A DNA stretch of 64,000 nt from Hamadaea flava. GTDB taxonomy: Bacteria; Actinomycetota; Actinomycetes; Mycobacteriales; Micromonosporaceae. The notes beneath the pieces were generated by a model, which worked only from the letters and a program-made list of their open reading frames with translations, had not been told where the DNA came from and made no database searches. The DNA lies in assembly GCF_024172085.1 (NCBI RefSeq), contig NZ_JAMZDZ010000001.1, positions 3,348,001-3,412,000 on the forward strand. The letters run 5' to 3'. How positions within the stretch are numbered: the stretch's first letter is position 1; the number at the start of each line of letters is the position of its first letter. Below, one piece after another: positions 25,871-34,803 of this stretch. The position numbers were made by a program, and so were the translations under genes.

Positions 25871-27067
25871 TGACCGAATAGCCGCCCGTACGGGAACCGC
25901 CGCCAGGTCGGTCCGGCGACGCAGCAGCCACCCCCGCAACCCCAGGCAGGCGACGCCCGCGATCACCCCGAAGACGGCGCCGCCGAGCCAGATGAGCAGC
26001 GACCCGGCGAGGAGCGAAGCGACGAGCGGGGCCGCGACGGCGGCCAAGCCCTGCGTACCGCCCCACACTCCGAAGTAGACACCGCGGAGGTGTTCCGGCG
26101 CGATCATCGCGACCACCCCGGGGGCGGCGGTGAGGAAGGCGACCTCGCCGGCGACCCACAGCGGGATCGTGAGCGCGGCCTCGCCGAGCGAGCCGGACAG
26201 GCCGGTCAGGGCCAGCCCGATGCCGACCATCCCCGCGCCGAGCGCACACACCACCAACGCCGGCGTACGCAGCAGCCACTGCTGGAACAGCAGCTGGACG
26301 ACGACCACCACGAGCGGGTCGAGCGCCAGGAGCAGGCCGTAGTCCAGGGGTGTCGCGCCGACCGAGCTGAACACGATCGGCAGGCTCACCATGCTCTGCA
26401 TGTGGACCGAGTAGAACACCGCCGTGATCGCCGTGAAGCCGATCAGCGCGGGGTCTCGCAGCGCCGCCCCGAAGCCGACGTTGCGTGCGGACGTGCTGGA
26501 CGACGCGGGCAGCCGGAGGGCCAGAAGTCCGAAGAGGACGTTGACGGCCGCGTTCACCAGGAACAGCACGAAGAAAGCACGTGAGGCGAGCAGCCCGCCC
26601 AGGACGCAGGCGACCATGCGACTGACGTTCATCACGAGGTAGAGCAGGCCGAGCGCCCGTTTCCGGTGGTCGCCCGGGACCACGTCGGTCAGGAACGCCT
26701 GTACCGCCGGGCGGTAGAGGTCGAAGGTGAGCCCGGTCGCGAAGGCCAGCCCGGCTGTCCACAGCAGACCCTGTGCCCCACCGATCGCCACGTACGCCGC
26801 CGCCGCCCCGAAAGCGCTGGAGACGATCACGAGGCGGCGGCCGAGCCGGTCGGCGAGCCAGCCGCCGAGCGGCATCGACAGCGTCCAGCCCAACCCGAAC
26901 GCGGTCATCACGACGGCCGCCTGAGCCGCGGTGAAGTGCCGGTCGGCGACCAGCCAGAAGGTCAGGAACGGCACGGCGAAGAAGCCGAGCCGGGCCAGCC
27001 CGACGCCGCTCATCAAGCCCCAGAACGCGCGCGGAAGGCCGCCGAACCGGCGCTGCCACCATCCCAT
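25868..27067 (-). CDS. MFS transporter, coupled to an ATP-grasp ligase
   Basis: A 399-residue major facilitator with 12 predicted helices. The loop-2/3 motif GGWLADRLGRRLVI is the canonical MFS A motif, typical of drug or small-molecule exporters. The ATG at 27067 shares one base with the upstream ligase stop (TGATG), so translation is coupled. The likely job is export of the product of the ligase, or self-protection. The stop codon lies inside the last unit of a palindrome array. Confidence 0.88.
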   Translation of the reverse strand: MGWWQRRFGGLPRAFWGLMSGVGLARLGFFAVPFLTFWLVADRHFTAAQAAVVMTAFGLGWTLSMPLGGWLADRLGRRLVIVSSAFGAAAAYVAIGGAQGLLWTAGLAFATGLTFDLYRPAVQAFLTDVVPGDHRKRALGLLYLVMNVSRMVACVLGGLLASRAFFVLFLVNAAVNVLFGLLALRLPASSSTSARNVGFGAALRDPALIGFTAITAVFYSVHMQSMVSLPIVFSSVGATPLDYGLLLALDPLVVVVVQLLFQQWLLRTPALVVCALGAGMVGIGLALTGLSGSLGEAALTIPLWVAGEVAFLTAAPGVVAMIAPEHLRGVYFGVWGGTQGLAAVAAPLVASLLAGSLLIWLGGAVFGVIAGVACLGLRGWLLRRRTDLAAVPVRAAIRS

Positions 27068-28323
27068 CAGACCTCGACCTCGATCTCGTACCGCTCGGTG
27101 ACGAGGTCCATCAGCGCCAGCACTTCCTGCGGCGTGTCGCCGTGCAGCCAGGCGTACCCGGCCAGGCCGCCCCACTGTCCCGAGCCGGTCAGCCCGCCCT
27201 CGCCGCCGACCTGCGTCACGACGCTCGCGTCGACCACGCCCGGCTGCCGCAGCACCTCGTCCCGGCTCGCGATGTGCACGACCCGGCCCGGCGGGACATA
27301 CGGCCCGGCCCAGCCCCAGACTCCGGGTTCCGGGCGAGGCTCGACCCGCACCGGCTCACCGGCCCCGAACTGTCCGAGCATCTCCGGCACGTTCACGTGG
27401 TACGCGTGGAGCAGCGCGTGTTGAATGCCGCCCCCGCCCGGCCGCGCGGCGATCTCCCCGAGCAGCCAGCGGCCTTCGGTGTCGAGGTAGATCTCGGCGT
27501 GTGTGAAGCCGTCGTGGATGCCGAGCGCGCGAGCGGCCTGTTCGGCCAGTTCGGCGACCGCCATGCCCTCCGGCGACGTCGGGTCGAGCAGGACCGAGCC
27601 GAGCGTGCCGCCCATGCCGCGAAGGGGCGGGACGTTGTAGCGGCCCGGGATCTGGTAGACGGAGTCGCCACCGGCCCAGAACGCGTCGCAGTGGTACTCG
27701 TTGCGGATTCGCACGAACTGTTCCACGACGAAGCCACCCTGGTCGTCGAGCGGCCGGAAGGCCGGCTCGGCCCGGAAGAACGCCGAGGCGTCCAGCCGCC
27801 GGGTGAAGATCTCCGCCCGCATCCGCTCCAGATCGCGACGGTCGCGGATGACGTGGGTGTTGGTCGAGCCGAAACCGGTGAGCGGCTTGACGACGACCGG
27901 AAAGCCGCCGAGTTCAGCGGCTGCCGCCGGGATCTCCGCGGCCTCGTGGACGACGCGGTGCGCCGCGACGGGTACGCCTGCCGCGTGCAGGACGGACTTC
28001 ATGACGGCCTTGTCGGTGAACCGGACCGCCTCGGCGGTCGGCTGACCGGGCAGGCTCATCAGGTCGCGAAGGAAGCCGGCGGCGACCATCGCCCCCTCCC
28101 ACAGCGTGGCGACGGCGTCGACCCGGCCGCGCAGGTCCCGGGCCAGCCCTGCCAGCTCGGTGAAGTCGGTCCAGTGGGTCACCGACCGGATCGGATAAGG
28201 CGGGTTCTGCGCGGCGCGCAGCGCGACGTTCGGCTTGGACAGGCAGACGATCACCTCGTGACCGGCGGCCAGCAGAGCCTGCTCCATCACCGCGGTGTGG
28301 TTGGACAGGACGAGCACCCTCAT
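27067..28323 (-). CDS. ATP-grasp carboxylate-amine ligase
   Basis: A 418-residue ATP-grasp protein. The N-terminal Rossmann-like part (MRVLVLSNHTAVMEQALLAAG) is followed by the ATP-binding lobe (FPVVVKPLTGFGSTNTHVI, GGFVVEQFV) and the metal-binding end (GEIAARPGGGGIQHALL, with the catalytic E and R of the family). Relatives join an amino acid to another amine or acid, as in BacD-type dipeptide ligases, or act in nucleotide and siderophore pathways. The substrate is unknown. It has a GAGGGAG ribosome binding site and is followed by a coupled exporter, which suggests a small secreted peptide-like product. The promoter contains an AT-rich palindrome. Confidence 0.85.
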   Translation of the reverse strand: MRVLVLSNHTAVMEQALLAAGHEVIVCLSKPNVALRAAQNPPYPIRSVTHWTDFTELAGLARDLRGRVDAVATLWEGAMVAAGFLRDLMSLPGQPTAEAVRFTDKAVMKSVLHAAGVPVAAHRVVHEAAEIPAAAAELGGFPVVVKPLTGFGSTNTHVIRDRRDLERMRAEIFTRRLDASAFFRAEPAFRPLDDQGGFVVEQFVRIRNEYHCDAFWAGGDSVYQIPGRYNVPPLRGMGGTLGSVLLDPTSPEGMAVAELAEQAARALGIHDGFTHAEIYLDTEGRWLLGEIAARPGGGGIQHALLHAYHVNVPEMLGQFGAGEPVRVEPRPEPGVWGWAGPYVPPGRVVHIASRDEVLRQPGVVDASVVTQVGGEGGLTGSGQWGGLAGYAWLHGDTPQEVLALMDLVTERYEIEVEV

Positions 28324-28362
28324 CGGTTCTCCCTCGCAGTTGGCACGTTCAGGGCAACCGCT

Positions 28363-28379
28363 AAAACATAATATGTTTT
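28363..28379. promoter_or_regulatory. AT-rich palindromic operator over the ATP-grasp promoter
   Basis: AAAACATA-A-TATGTTTT, 8-bp perfect arms, 40 bases upstream of the ligase start. On the minus strand it contains TATTAT, a good -10 hexamer. Such an AT-only palindrome stands out in this genome and suggests a repressor that competes with RNA polymerase. Confidence 0.65.
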
Positions 28380-28459
28380 TGAGGATGAATGCCTCCCCCG
28401 TTCGTACACATGTTCGGGTAAGCTGAACGCTTCCGTTGCGGGACTTGGGGGGATACGCC

Positions 28460-28897
28460 TTGCTCTATGTGACGAGCGCCGTCCGGACACATGTCGTGCC
28501 GAAGGGAGCGATGCGGCGGCTGGCGTTGCGGTTCCCCGGAACGCTCACCGCGACCTGGTGGCCGGAGTCGGAGCGGCCGCTGCTGGTCGCCGAGGTCGAG
28601 GACCCGATCCTGGCCCGGCTGCGCCCGTGGTTCGCCCGGCAGCTCGACGACCACCTGGAGATCCCCCGCCACCCCGACGCCCACGTACGCTCGGGGCTGC
28701 GGCAGGCGTACCTCCATATCGGACACACGAGGGTCGGCCGGGCGGTGCTGGCCGAACGCCGCTGGCTGGCCGAGCCGTCGTGCACGGTGGGACTGCTGTC
28801 CAGCGGACTGACCAGCGACCGCTGGACGGTCGGGGCGCAGTTCGCGGTGCTGCTCGACCTCGGGCACGCGCTCGCCGCCGACGTGCCGATCTGCTGA
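28460..28897 (+). CDS. Hypothetical protein
   Basis: A 145-residue protein with no recognised domain. It has a hydrophilic, Arg-rich N-terminus (RTHVVPKGAMRRLALRFPGT), a central PRHPDAHVRSGLRQAYLHIGHT and no signal peptide. The TTG start is chosen because GGGGGG lies 7 bases before it; an in-frame TTG at 28436 is less likely. It is divergent from the ATP-grasp/MFS operon and shares its control region, so it could be regulated by, or regulate, that unit. Confidence 0.65.
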   Translation: MLYVTSAVRTHVVPKGAMRRLALRFPGTLTATWWPESERPLLVAEVEDPILARLRPWFARQLDDHLEIPRHPDAHVRSGLRQAYLHIGHTRVGRAVLAERRWLAEPSCTVGLLSSGLTSDRWTVGAQFAVLLDLGHALAADVPIC

Positions 28898-28904
28898 CCG
28901 GGCT

Positions 28905-28922
28905 GCCGGCTACGCAGCCGGC
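28905..28922. terminator. Bidirectional terminator
   Basis: GCCGGCT-ACGC-AGCCGGC, a 7-bp stem with a 4-base loop, between two convergent stop codons. Confidence 0.6.
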
Positions 28923-29453
28923 TCAGTCGGCGGCTTGGCGGTTCTTGAGGTCGTCCATCATCTCGACGTACTCCCGGCGTACCTCGTCGGGGTCGAGCGG
29001 GGCCTCGCGGTCCAGCCGCCACAACATCATCTCGATGAGAGCGTTGAGGTTGCGTCCCTCAAGCTCGGCCCGGGCCACCAACCGGGCCATGAGCCGGGGC
29101 GGCAGGCTGATCGAGGTGACTTCCTTCGCCTTGTCGCGGGCGGGCAGTTCGCCGGGCAGGTGGCGGGCCAACGCCTCGTCCAATGTGGGCGGCAGGCCGC
29201 GCTGTTCCAGCGCCTGCGGCGCGGATTCCGCGTACATGCGGGCCAGCTGTGCGCCCTTGCGACGGCGGAGGACGCCGAGCGCCTCGTCGTCGGTCACCGG
29301 GCCCCGCCCCGACTCGTACGCCAGCGCGCCGGTCTCGCCGGGCAGCGCCGACCCGTCCGGCACGGCCACGATGTACCGGGGATCGAGCGAGGTCGGATCG
29401 CCCGGCTTCAGCTGAACCTTGCGATACCCCTTGGCACGTTCCCCGTCCGCCAT
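28923..29453 (-). CDS. Ribbon-helix-helix-like small protein
   Basis: A 176-residue protein with a CopG/Arc-like segment near residues 111-148 (VTSISLPPRLMARLVARA followed by NLNALIEMMLWRL), the order beta strand, helix, helix expected for a ribbon-helix-helix dimer. The N-terminal half is polar and unassigned. The ATG at 29453 lies 7 bases after TAGGAT (29466-29461 on the minus strand), so the mRNA is likely leaderless. A 23-bp inverted repeat lies just upstream and could be its own operator. DNA binding is inferred. Confidence 0.65.
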   Translation of the reverse strand: MADGERAKGYRKVQLKPGDPTSLDPRYIVAVPDGSALPGETGALAYESGRGPVTDDEALGVLRRRKGAQLARMYAESAPQALEQRGLPPTLDEALARHLPGELPARDKAKEVTSISLPPRLMARLVARAELEGRNLNALIEMMLWRLDREAPLDPDEVRREYVEMMDDLKNRQAAD

Positions 29454-29472
29454 GCGGTCCATCCTATTCCCG

Positions 29473-29545
29473 TGATCATTGCGCCAGCCATGCTGCTTCA
29501 CTCAGCGAGATGTCCGCCGAAACAGCATGGCTGGCGCAATGATCA
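29473..29545. repeat. 23-bp inverted repeat between divergent genes
   Basis: Arms 29473-29495 and 29523-29545 (TGATCATTGCGCCAGCCATG...) are exact complements, with a 27-base middle. Unlike the other long hairpins here it lies between divergent starts (ribbon-helix-helix gene and ligase), so it may be an operator rather than a 3' element. Confidence 0.8.
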
Positions 29546-29589
29546 GGCATTCCCGCGCTCTGTCGGACCTGGGTGGTTGACTGGGGCCT

Positions 29590-30657
29590 ATGAGACTGCC
29601 GCTCACGCCGCCGCTGGAGCCCATGCTCGCCACCGCCGTCCCGGACATCCCGCTGGCCGAGGGGATGAGCTACGAACCCAAGTGGGACGGCTTCCGTTGC
29701 ATCGTGTTCCGCGACGGCGACGAAGTCGCCCTGGCGAGCCGGGGCGGCAAGGATTTCACGCGCTACTTCCCCGAGGTCATCGAGCAGGTCAAGGCTCAGC
29801 TGCCGGAACGCGTAGTGATCGACTGCGAGCTGGTCGTCATCCGGCGCGAGGAGGGCAGGCTCCCCCGGCTGGACTTCGAGCTGCTCGCCCAGCGCATCCA
29901 CCCCGCCGCCAGCCGCGTCCGCAAGCTCGCCGAACAGACGCCGGCCGAGATGGTCGCCTTCGACCTGCTCGCCATCGACGACGAAGACCTCACCCAGACG
30001 CCCTTCCCGCAGCGCCGGGCCCGGCTGGCAGCCGCGCTTTCGGGCGTACGCCCACCGGTGCACGTCACGCCGCTGACGACCGACGCCGAGACGGCCCGCC
30101 GCTGGTTCGTCGACTTCGAGGGAGCCGGGCTCGACGGCCTGATCGCCAAGTCGGCCGATCTGCTCTACGTGCCGAACAAGCGGCTCATGCGCAAGATCAA
30201 GCACGCCCGGACGCTGGACGCGGTCGTCGCCGGGTTCCGCTGGCACAAGTCCGGCCCGATCGTGGGATCGCTGCTGCTCGGGCTCTACGACGACGACGGC
30301 CTGCTGCATTCGATCGGGGTGACCTCGGCGTTCTCCGCCGCACGCCGCAAGGAGTTGCTCGACGAGATCGCCGAGCTGCGCGACCCGGCCGAGCACCCGT
30401 GGCTCGACCCGAAGGAGGGTCAGCGTCTGCCGTCCGCGCCGAACCGGTGGAACTCGACCAAGGACACCTCGTGGGAACCGCTCGCCCCCACCTGGGTGGT
30501 CGAGGTCGGCTTCGACGCGATGGAGGGCGACCGGTTGCGGCACACCGGGCAGTTCGTGCGCTGGCGGCCCGAGCGTGACCCGCGTTCCTGCACCTACGAG
30601 CAGCTCGACCGGCCGATCAGGCTGGACGTCGAAGAGGTGCTCGCGGGCGGCAAGTAG
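29590..30657 (+). CDS. ligC: ATP-dependent DNA ligase (LigC type)
   Basis: A 355-residue ATP-dependent ligase. Nucleotidyl-transfer motif I is EPKWDGFR with the AMP-accepting Lys31; DCELVV is motif III, DGLIAKS motif IV and KIKH motif V, followed by an OB-fold. No extra polymerase or phosphoesterase domain is attached, as in mycobacterial LigC, which acts in back-up end-joining or short-patch repair. A separate LigD-type polymerase gene lies 2.7 kb further on; Ku is not in the window. Confidence 0.92.
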   Translation: MRLPLTPPLEPMLATAVPDIPLAEGMSYEPKWDGFRCIVFRDGDEVALASRGGKDFTRYFPEVIEQVKAQLPERVVIDCELVVIRREEGRLPRLDFELLAQRIHPAASRVRKLAEQTPAEMVAFDLLAIDDEDLTQTPFPQRRARLAAALSGVRPPVHVTPLTTDAETARRWFVDFEGAGLDGLIAKSADLLYVPNKRLMRKIKHARTLDAVVAGFRWHKSGPIVGSLLLGLYDDDGLLHSIGVTSAFSAARRKELLDEIAELRDPAEHPWLDPKEGQRLPSAPNRWNSTKDTSWEPLAPTWVVEVGFDAMEGDRLRHTGQFVRWRPERDPRSCTYEQLDRPIRLDVEEVLAGGK

Positions 30658-30696
30658 GCTCACGGGGTCGACGTCGATCACGCGGGAGGACTTCAC

Positions 30697-32199
30697 GTGC
30701 GCCGGATCGTGCTGTTGGTGGTGGCCGCGCTGTTCTCAGCCGCCTGCTTCCTGCCTGGCGGGCTGGGCGGCTCTGACGAGGGCGCCGCGCCGTCGCCGAC
30801 GAAGGACGGCATCTGGACGCCGTGCACCGACGAGGCGCGCAAGATCTATCCGCAGGCCTCGCGGAGCTTCCAATACCACTGCGCCAAGGTCGACGTCCCG
30901 AAGGACTGGGCGAAGCCGGACGGCCCGAAGATCCAGATCTCGCTGATCCGGGCCCGCATCGGCAGCCAGTCCGACCGCATCGGGTCGCTGCTGGTCAACC
31001 CGGGCGGCCCGGGTGGGTCCGGAGTGGACACTGCGGTCTACCTGACCAACGCGCTGCCGGTGTCGGTGCTGCGACGGTTCGACCTGGTCGGCTTCGACCC
31101 GCGCGGGGTCGGCCGTTCCGCCCCGGTCAAGTGCATGTCCGACGAGGACCTCGACGCGTCGTTCGGCTCCGAGCCCGACCCCGTCGAGCAGGCGCAGTTC
31201 GACCAGATCGTGACGCTGACCAAACAGATGGACGCCGGCTGCAAGGCGAAGTACGGCGACGATCTGAAGCTCTACGGCACGGTGCAGGCGGCCAAGGACA
31301 TCGACGCCATTCGGCAGGCCGTCGGCGACGACAAGCTGACCTACCTGGGCTACTCCTACGGCACCCTGCTCGGCGCGACGTACGCCCAGCTCTTCCCGAA
31401 GAACATCCGGGCGATGGTGCTCGACGGCGCGGTCGATCCGACGATGAGTTCGGTCGAGGCGAGCGAGTCCCAGGCCAAGGGGTTCGAGCGCGCTTTCAGC
31501 AACTTCGACGCGTGGTGCAAGGACCACACCTCCCGCTGCCCGATCGCACCGGACGCACGGGGCGCCATCACCAAGGCGCTGGACCAGGCGCGGGCCAACC
31601 CCGTGACCTACGAGGGCCGCAAGGCGACCTCGGGCTGGGTGTTCTACGCCGTCATCTCGGCCCTCTACACCCAGGACCGCTGGACCGATCTGGCCGACGC
31701 CATCGACTCGCTGCACGACGGGGACGCCGAAGCGGTGTTCGAGCTGGCCGACGCGTACGCCGAGCGCACACCCGGCGGCAGCTACAGCAACCTCTTCGAC
31801 GCCAACGCGGCGGTGAACTGCACCGACGACGACTCGCCGCCGAGCGTGAGCCAGATCCGGACCCTCCAGTCGCAGTGGCGCGAGAAGTACCCGCTGTTCG
31901 GGGCGCCGCTGGCGATCGGCTCGCTGACCTGCTCGGTGTGGTCGGGCGGGCGTGACCCGGTCCCGACCGGCAAGGCGAACGGCGCGCCGCCCATCGTCGT
32001 GGTGGGCACGAAGGGCGACCCGGCCACCCCCTACGAGCAGACTCCGGCGCTGGCGAACATGCTGGGTGTCGGGCACGTGCTGACCTGGGAGGGCGAGGGG
32101 CACACGGCGTACCCGGAGACCTCGTGCATCTCGTCGGCGGTCAACGCGTACCTGATCGACCTGACCGTCCCCGCCGAAGGCAAAACCTGCCCCGCCTGA
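30697..32199 (+). CDS. S33-family secreted lipoprotein peptidase (tripeptidyl aminopeptidase type)
   Basis: A 500-residue alpha/beta hydrolase of the Streptomyces Tap/SlpD group. The signal peptide ends in the lipobox FSAAC (Cys17), so it is anchored outside the membrane. The oxyanion region is VNPGGPGGSG, the nucleophile Ser220 is in GYSYGT, the C-terminal acid is likely in TKGDPATPY and the His in GEGHTAY; the C-terminal TAP-like domain is present. GGGAGGA precedes the GTG start. It removes short N-terminal peptides from extracellular proteins (family knowledge). Confidence 0.9.
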   Translation: MRRIVLLVVAALFSAACFLPGGLGGSDEGAAPSPTKDGIWTPCTDEARKIYPQASRSFQYHCAKVDVPKDWAKPDGPKIQISLIRARIGSQSDRIGSLLVNPGGPGGSGVDTAVYLTNALPVSVLRRFDLVGFDPRGVGRSAPVKCMSDEDLDASFGSEPDPVEQAQFDQIVTLTKQMDAGCKAKYGDDLKLYGTVQAAKDIDAIRQAVGDDKLTYLGYSYGTLLGATYAQLFPKNIRAMVLDGAVDPTMSSVEASESQAKGFERAFSNFDAWCKDHTSRCPIAPDARGAITKALDQARANPVTYEGRKATSGWVFYAVISALYTQDRWTDLADAIDSLHDGDAEAVFELADAYAERTPGGSYSNLFDANAAVNCTDDDSPPSVSQIRTLQSQWREKYPLFGAPLAIGSLTCSVWSGGRDPVPTGKANGAPPIVVVGTKGDPATPYEQTPALANMLGVGHVLTWEGEGHTAYPETSCISSAVNAYLIDLTVPAEGKTCPA

Positions 32200-32224
32200 C
32201 CCGCCCCTCCCCTGTCCGTTCTGG

Positions 32225-32304
32225 TTGATCATGAACTTACGGTCGTGCTCGACGGCGTGTCGGCGAACCTAGGCCCGTGATCAACTCCCCAAGTCAATGA
32301 TCAA
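32225..32304 (+). repeat. Family B 80-bp GATC-box element, copy b
   Basis: Boxes at 32227 (GATC), 32247 (GCTC, one change), 32279 and 32299 (GATC) keep the 20-32-20 spacing. Orientation is opposite to copies a, c and e. It begins 26 bases after the peptidase stop, and its right end contains the TGA stop of the minus-strand sulfotransferase (32301-32303), so one element serves two convergent genes. Confidence 0.85.
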
Positions 32305-33269
32305 CGAGGCGTGAGCCGGCTCGTCAGGTCCCGTACGCGTTGACGGGCCAGTCGCGCCCGTCGTTCGGAGTCGACGACGGCGTAGCGCAGACGCTGGCCC
32401 ACGCGCGGCGAAGGGCACTCGGACGGTTCGTAGCCCAGGGCGGTCAACCGGCTCCGGAGGACCGCCTCGCACAGGGCGATCTCGTCGGCCGTGAGCCGGG
32501 TCCGCCAGGACCCGGCGCGGGCCTGGCCCACCGGCTGGTGCGTACGCGAATGCCACGGTTTCTCCGCAGGCACGGCGTCGGCGGCGATCTCCGACGGCCG
32601 GGTCATCGCGGGGTCGAACTCCTCCCCGAGGAAGGCGCACAGGTCTCGCAGCGCTCGGTCGGGGTCGGCGACGAGGTCTTCGTACCGCAGCTCGTAATAC
32701 GCGTCAGCTGGCAGGGTTCGGGCCGCCCGCTGGGCACAGTCGACGGCGTACGCCCACTGGGCGGCCAGCGAGGCGATGTCCTTGCGGGTCTGCCACGGCA
32801 TCTCCTTGAGCGAGGCGCAGCAGTCCCGGCCGTCGCGGACGATCGTGATCAGCTGCGCCGTCGGGAAGAGCCGCCGGATCATGTCCACGTTGTTCAGGTA
32901 CGCCGGCCGCTTGTCGCCCCAACGCGGCTTGCCGAACCGTTCCGCGTACGCCCGCAGCACGATCGCGAAGAGGCCGCCGAGGTCGCCGGGACCGTCGGCG
33001 AGCCGAGCGCGGATGTCGTCGGCGTCGAGTCCCAGGTCCCCGAACTTGGACTGCGGCCGGTCGACGATCCAGCCGGCGAGCTTCTCCCGGGACGAGCGCA
33101 GGCGAAGGTCGCCGAACGTACGCCGGGCCAGGTAGCCGGGCAGCACGAAGCGGTTCTCCGGCGGGATCGCGATCCGGGGATGCCGGTGCAGCATGAGCTG
33201 CACCATCGTGGTGCCCGAACGAGGACAGCCCATGACGAAAATCGGACGTTCCGCATCTTTGTCGGCCAT
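32301..33269 (-). CDS. Sulfotransferase family protein
   Basis: A 322-residue PAPS-dependent sulfotransferase. The 5'-phosphosulfate loop is MGCPRSGTTMV (13-23) and the 3'-phosphate site VRDGRDCCASLKEMPW; both are intact. Bacterial members sulfate lipids, glycans or glycopeptide-type metabolites; no adjacent gene reveals the acceptor. A short dyad GCCCAC-GAATT-GTGGGC sits just upstream of the ATG. It is monocistronic. Confidence 0.88.
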   Translation of the reverse strand: MADKDAERPIFVMGCPRSGTTMVQLMLHRHPRIAIPPENRFVLPGYLARRTFGDLRLRSSREKLAGWIVDRPQSKFGDLGLDADDIRARLADGPGDLGGLFAIVLRAYAERFGKPRWGDKRPAYLNNVDMIRRLFPTAQLITIVRDGRDCCASLKEMPWQTRKDIASLAAQWAYAVDCAQRAARTLPADAYYELRYEDLVADPDRALRDLCAFLGEEFDPAMTRPSEIAADAVPAEKPWHSRTHQPVGQARAGSWRTRLTADEIALCEAVLRSRLTALGYEPSECPSPRVGQRLRYAVVDSERRARLARQRVRDLTSRLTPR

Positions 33270-33346
33270 TGCCCACGAATTGTGGGCGATGGCCGTCAGC
33301 AGTCACTGGAAGCGCGCCCGATCCTCGTTCACAAAATGTTCAAGAC

Positions 33347-34354
33347 TCACTCGGACGGGGTGCGCGCACGACTAGGTTGCACGCGCATCGGCTCCCCCGG
33401 CATCTTCGGGTAATCCGGCGGATACGGCTGTTCGACCGGGTCGGCCGCCCACCACTCCATGAGGGTCTCCAGCCCGAAAACCTCACCCTCGCGGTCGGCC
33501 CACGGATCGCCCGTCGCCGCCAGCCGCTTCGGCACGGTACGCAGATCGAAGTCGTTCGGGTCGACGTCGCGCAGCTCGTCCCAGCCGACCGGGGCGCTCG
33601 CGGTCGCCCTTTCGTTGGCCCGCAACGAGTACGCAGCCGCGATGGTCCGGTCGCGGGACATCTGGTTGAAGTCGATGAAGATGCGTTCGCCGCGCTCTTC
33701 CTTCCACCACGCCATCGTCACGCGCTCGGGATGCCGCCGCTCCAGCTCCCGGCCGAAGGCGATGGCGGCGTGCCGGGCCTCGATGAAGTCCCACTCCGGG
33801 CGTACGCGGACGAACAGGTGGATGCCCCGCCCGCCGGAAGTCTTCGGGTACGCCGTCAACCCCGCCTCGGCGAACAGCTCGCGAGCCAGGAAGGCCACCT
33901 CGACGGCGTCGGAGAAGTCCGTCCCCGGCTGGGGATCGAGGTCGATCCGCAGCTCGTCCGGATGGTCCGGGCGCTGTCCGCGTACCGGCCAGGGGTGGAA
34001 CACGATCGTGCCCATCTGCGCCGCCCACGCCAGGTGCGCCGGCTCGGTCGGGCACAGCTCGATGGCCTTGCGCCCGCTCGGGAAGGTGATCTGGGCGGTC
34101 GTCAGCCAGTCGGGCACACCCCGCTCGGGTACGCGCTTCTGATAGAACGCCTCACCGGTGATCCCGTCGGGGAACCGCTGCAACGTCGTCGGCCGGTCGC
34201 CGACCGCGCGCAGCATCGCCTCCCCGACGGCCAGGTAATACTCGAAGACGTCCCGCTTGGTGTAGCCCCGCGAGGGAAAGATGATCTTGTCGGGACTGCT
34301 GAGTCTTACGGATCGCTTACCGACCTCATACGTCTGCGCCTCGGCCTTGGGCAT
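33347..34354 (-). CDS. LigD-type polymerase (PolDom) of end-joining
   Basis: A 335-residue archaeo-eukaryotic primase-type polymerase. It has the RFPDGI and FYQK substrate-site blocks, the catalytic Asp pair in [11 protein letters not shown], and the [10 protein letters not shown] loop. It is stand-alone, without ligase or phosphoesterase domains. With the nearby LigC it could form a split NHEJ or gap-repair system, as in mycobacteria and streptomycetes with separate genes. The ATG lies 6 bases after TAGCGT, back to back with the msrB promoter. Confidence 0.9.
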   Translation of the reverse strand: MPKAEAQTYEVGKRSVRLSSPDKIIFPSRGYTKRDVFEYYLAVGEAMLRAVGDRPTTLQRFPDGITGEAFYQKRVPERGVPDWLTTAQITFPSGRKAIELCPTEPAHLAWAAQMGTIVFHPWPVRGQRPDHPDELRIDLDPQPGTDFSDAVEVAFLARELFAEAGLTAYPKTSGGRGIHLFVRVRPEWDFIEARHAAIAFGRELERRHPERVTMAWWKEERGERIFIDFNQMSRDRTIAAAYSLRANERATASAPVGWDELRDVDPNDFDLRTVPKRLAATGDPWADREGEVFGLETLMEWWAADPVEQPYPPDYPKMPGEPMRVQPSRARTPSE

Positions 34355-34360
34355 ACGGCG

Positions 34361-34377
34361 ACGCTACCCCGTACCGT
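34361..34377. promoter_or_regulatory. Back-to-back leaderless -10 elements
   Basis: Minus-strand TAGCGT (34366-34361) is 6 bases from the polymerase ATG, and plus-strand TACCGT (34372-34377) is 6 bases from the msrB ATG. The whole gap is 29 bases, so each promoter must take its -35 region from inside the other gene. Confidence 0.7.
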
Positions 34378-34383
34378 GAAGGC

Positions 34384-34782
34384 ATGGAGAAGATCTCGGA
34401 GGACGAGTGGCGTGTCCGGCTGAGCCCGGCGGAGTATCGCGTGCTCCGTGAGGCCGGCACCGAACCCGCCTTCACCGGCGAATACGTCGACACCAAGACC
34501 AAGGGCGTCTACCGCTGCCGCGCCTGCGGAGCGGAACTGTTCAGCAGCGACACGAAGTTCGACAGCCACTGTGGCTGGCCGTCCTTCTACGACCCGAAGG
34601 ACGCCGCGGTCACCCTGCTGGAGGACCGCTCGCTCGGCATGGTGCGGATCGAGGTGCGCTGCGCGAACTGCGACTCCCACCTCGGGCACGTCTTCGAGGG
34701 CGAGGGCTACCCGACGCCGACCGACCAGCGGTACTGCATCAACTCGATCAGCCTGACGCTGGAACCGGAACAGCGGGCCTAG
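34384..34782 (+). CDS. msrB: Peptide-methionine (R)-S-oxide reductase
   Basis: A 132-residue MsrB. Structural zinc is bound by C45/C48 and C93/C96; the catalytic Cys118 is in RYCINS, and Cys63 in SHCGWPSF is the likely resolving residue. The His/Asn active-site strand is complete. It repairs oxidised methionine in the cytoplasm using thioredoxin. It is expressed from a leaderless promoter that faces the end-joining polymerase gene. Confidence 0.96.
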   Translation: MEKISEDEWRVRLSPAEYRVLREAGTEPAFTGEYVDTKTKGVYRCRACGAELFSSDTKFDSHCGWPSFYDPKDAAVTLLEDRSLGMVRIEVRCANCDSHLGHVFEGEGYPTPTDQRYCINSISLTLEPEQRA

Positions 34783-34803
34783 CGCGTCTCGTCGCCGATC
34801 CGC

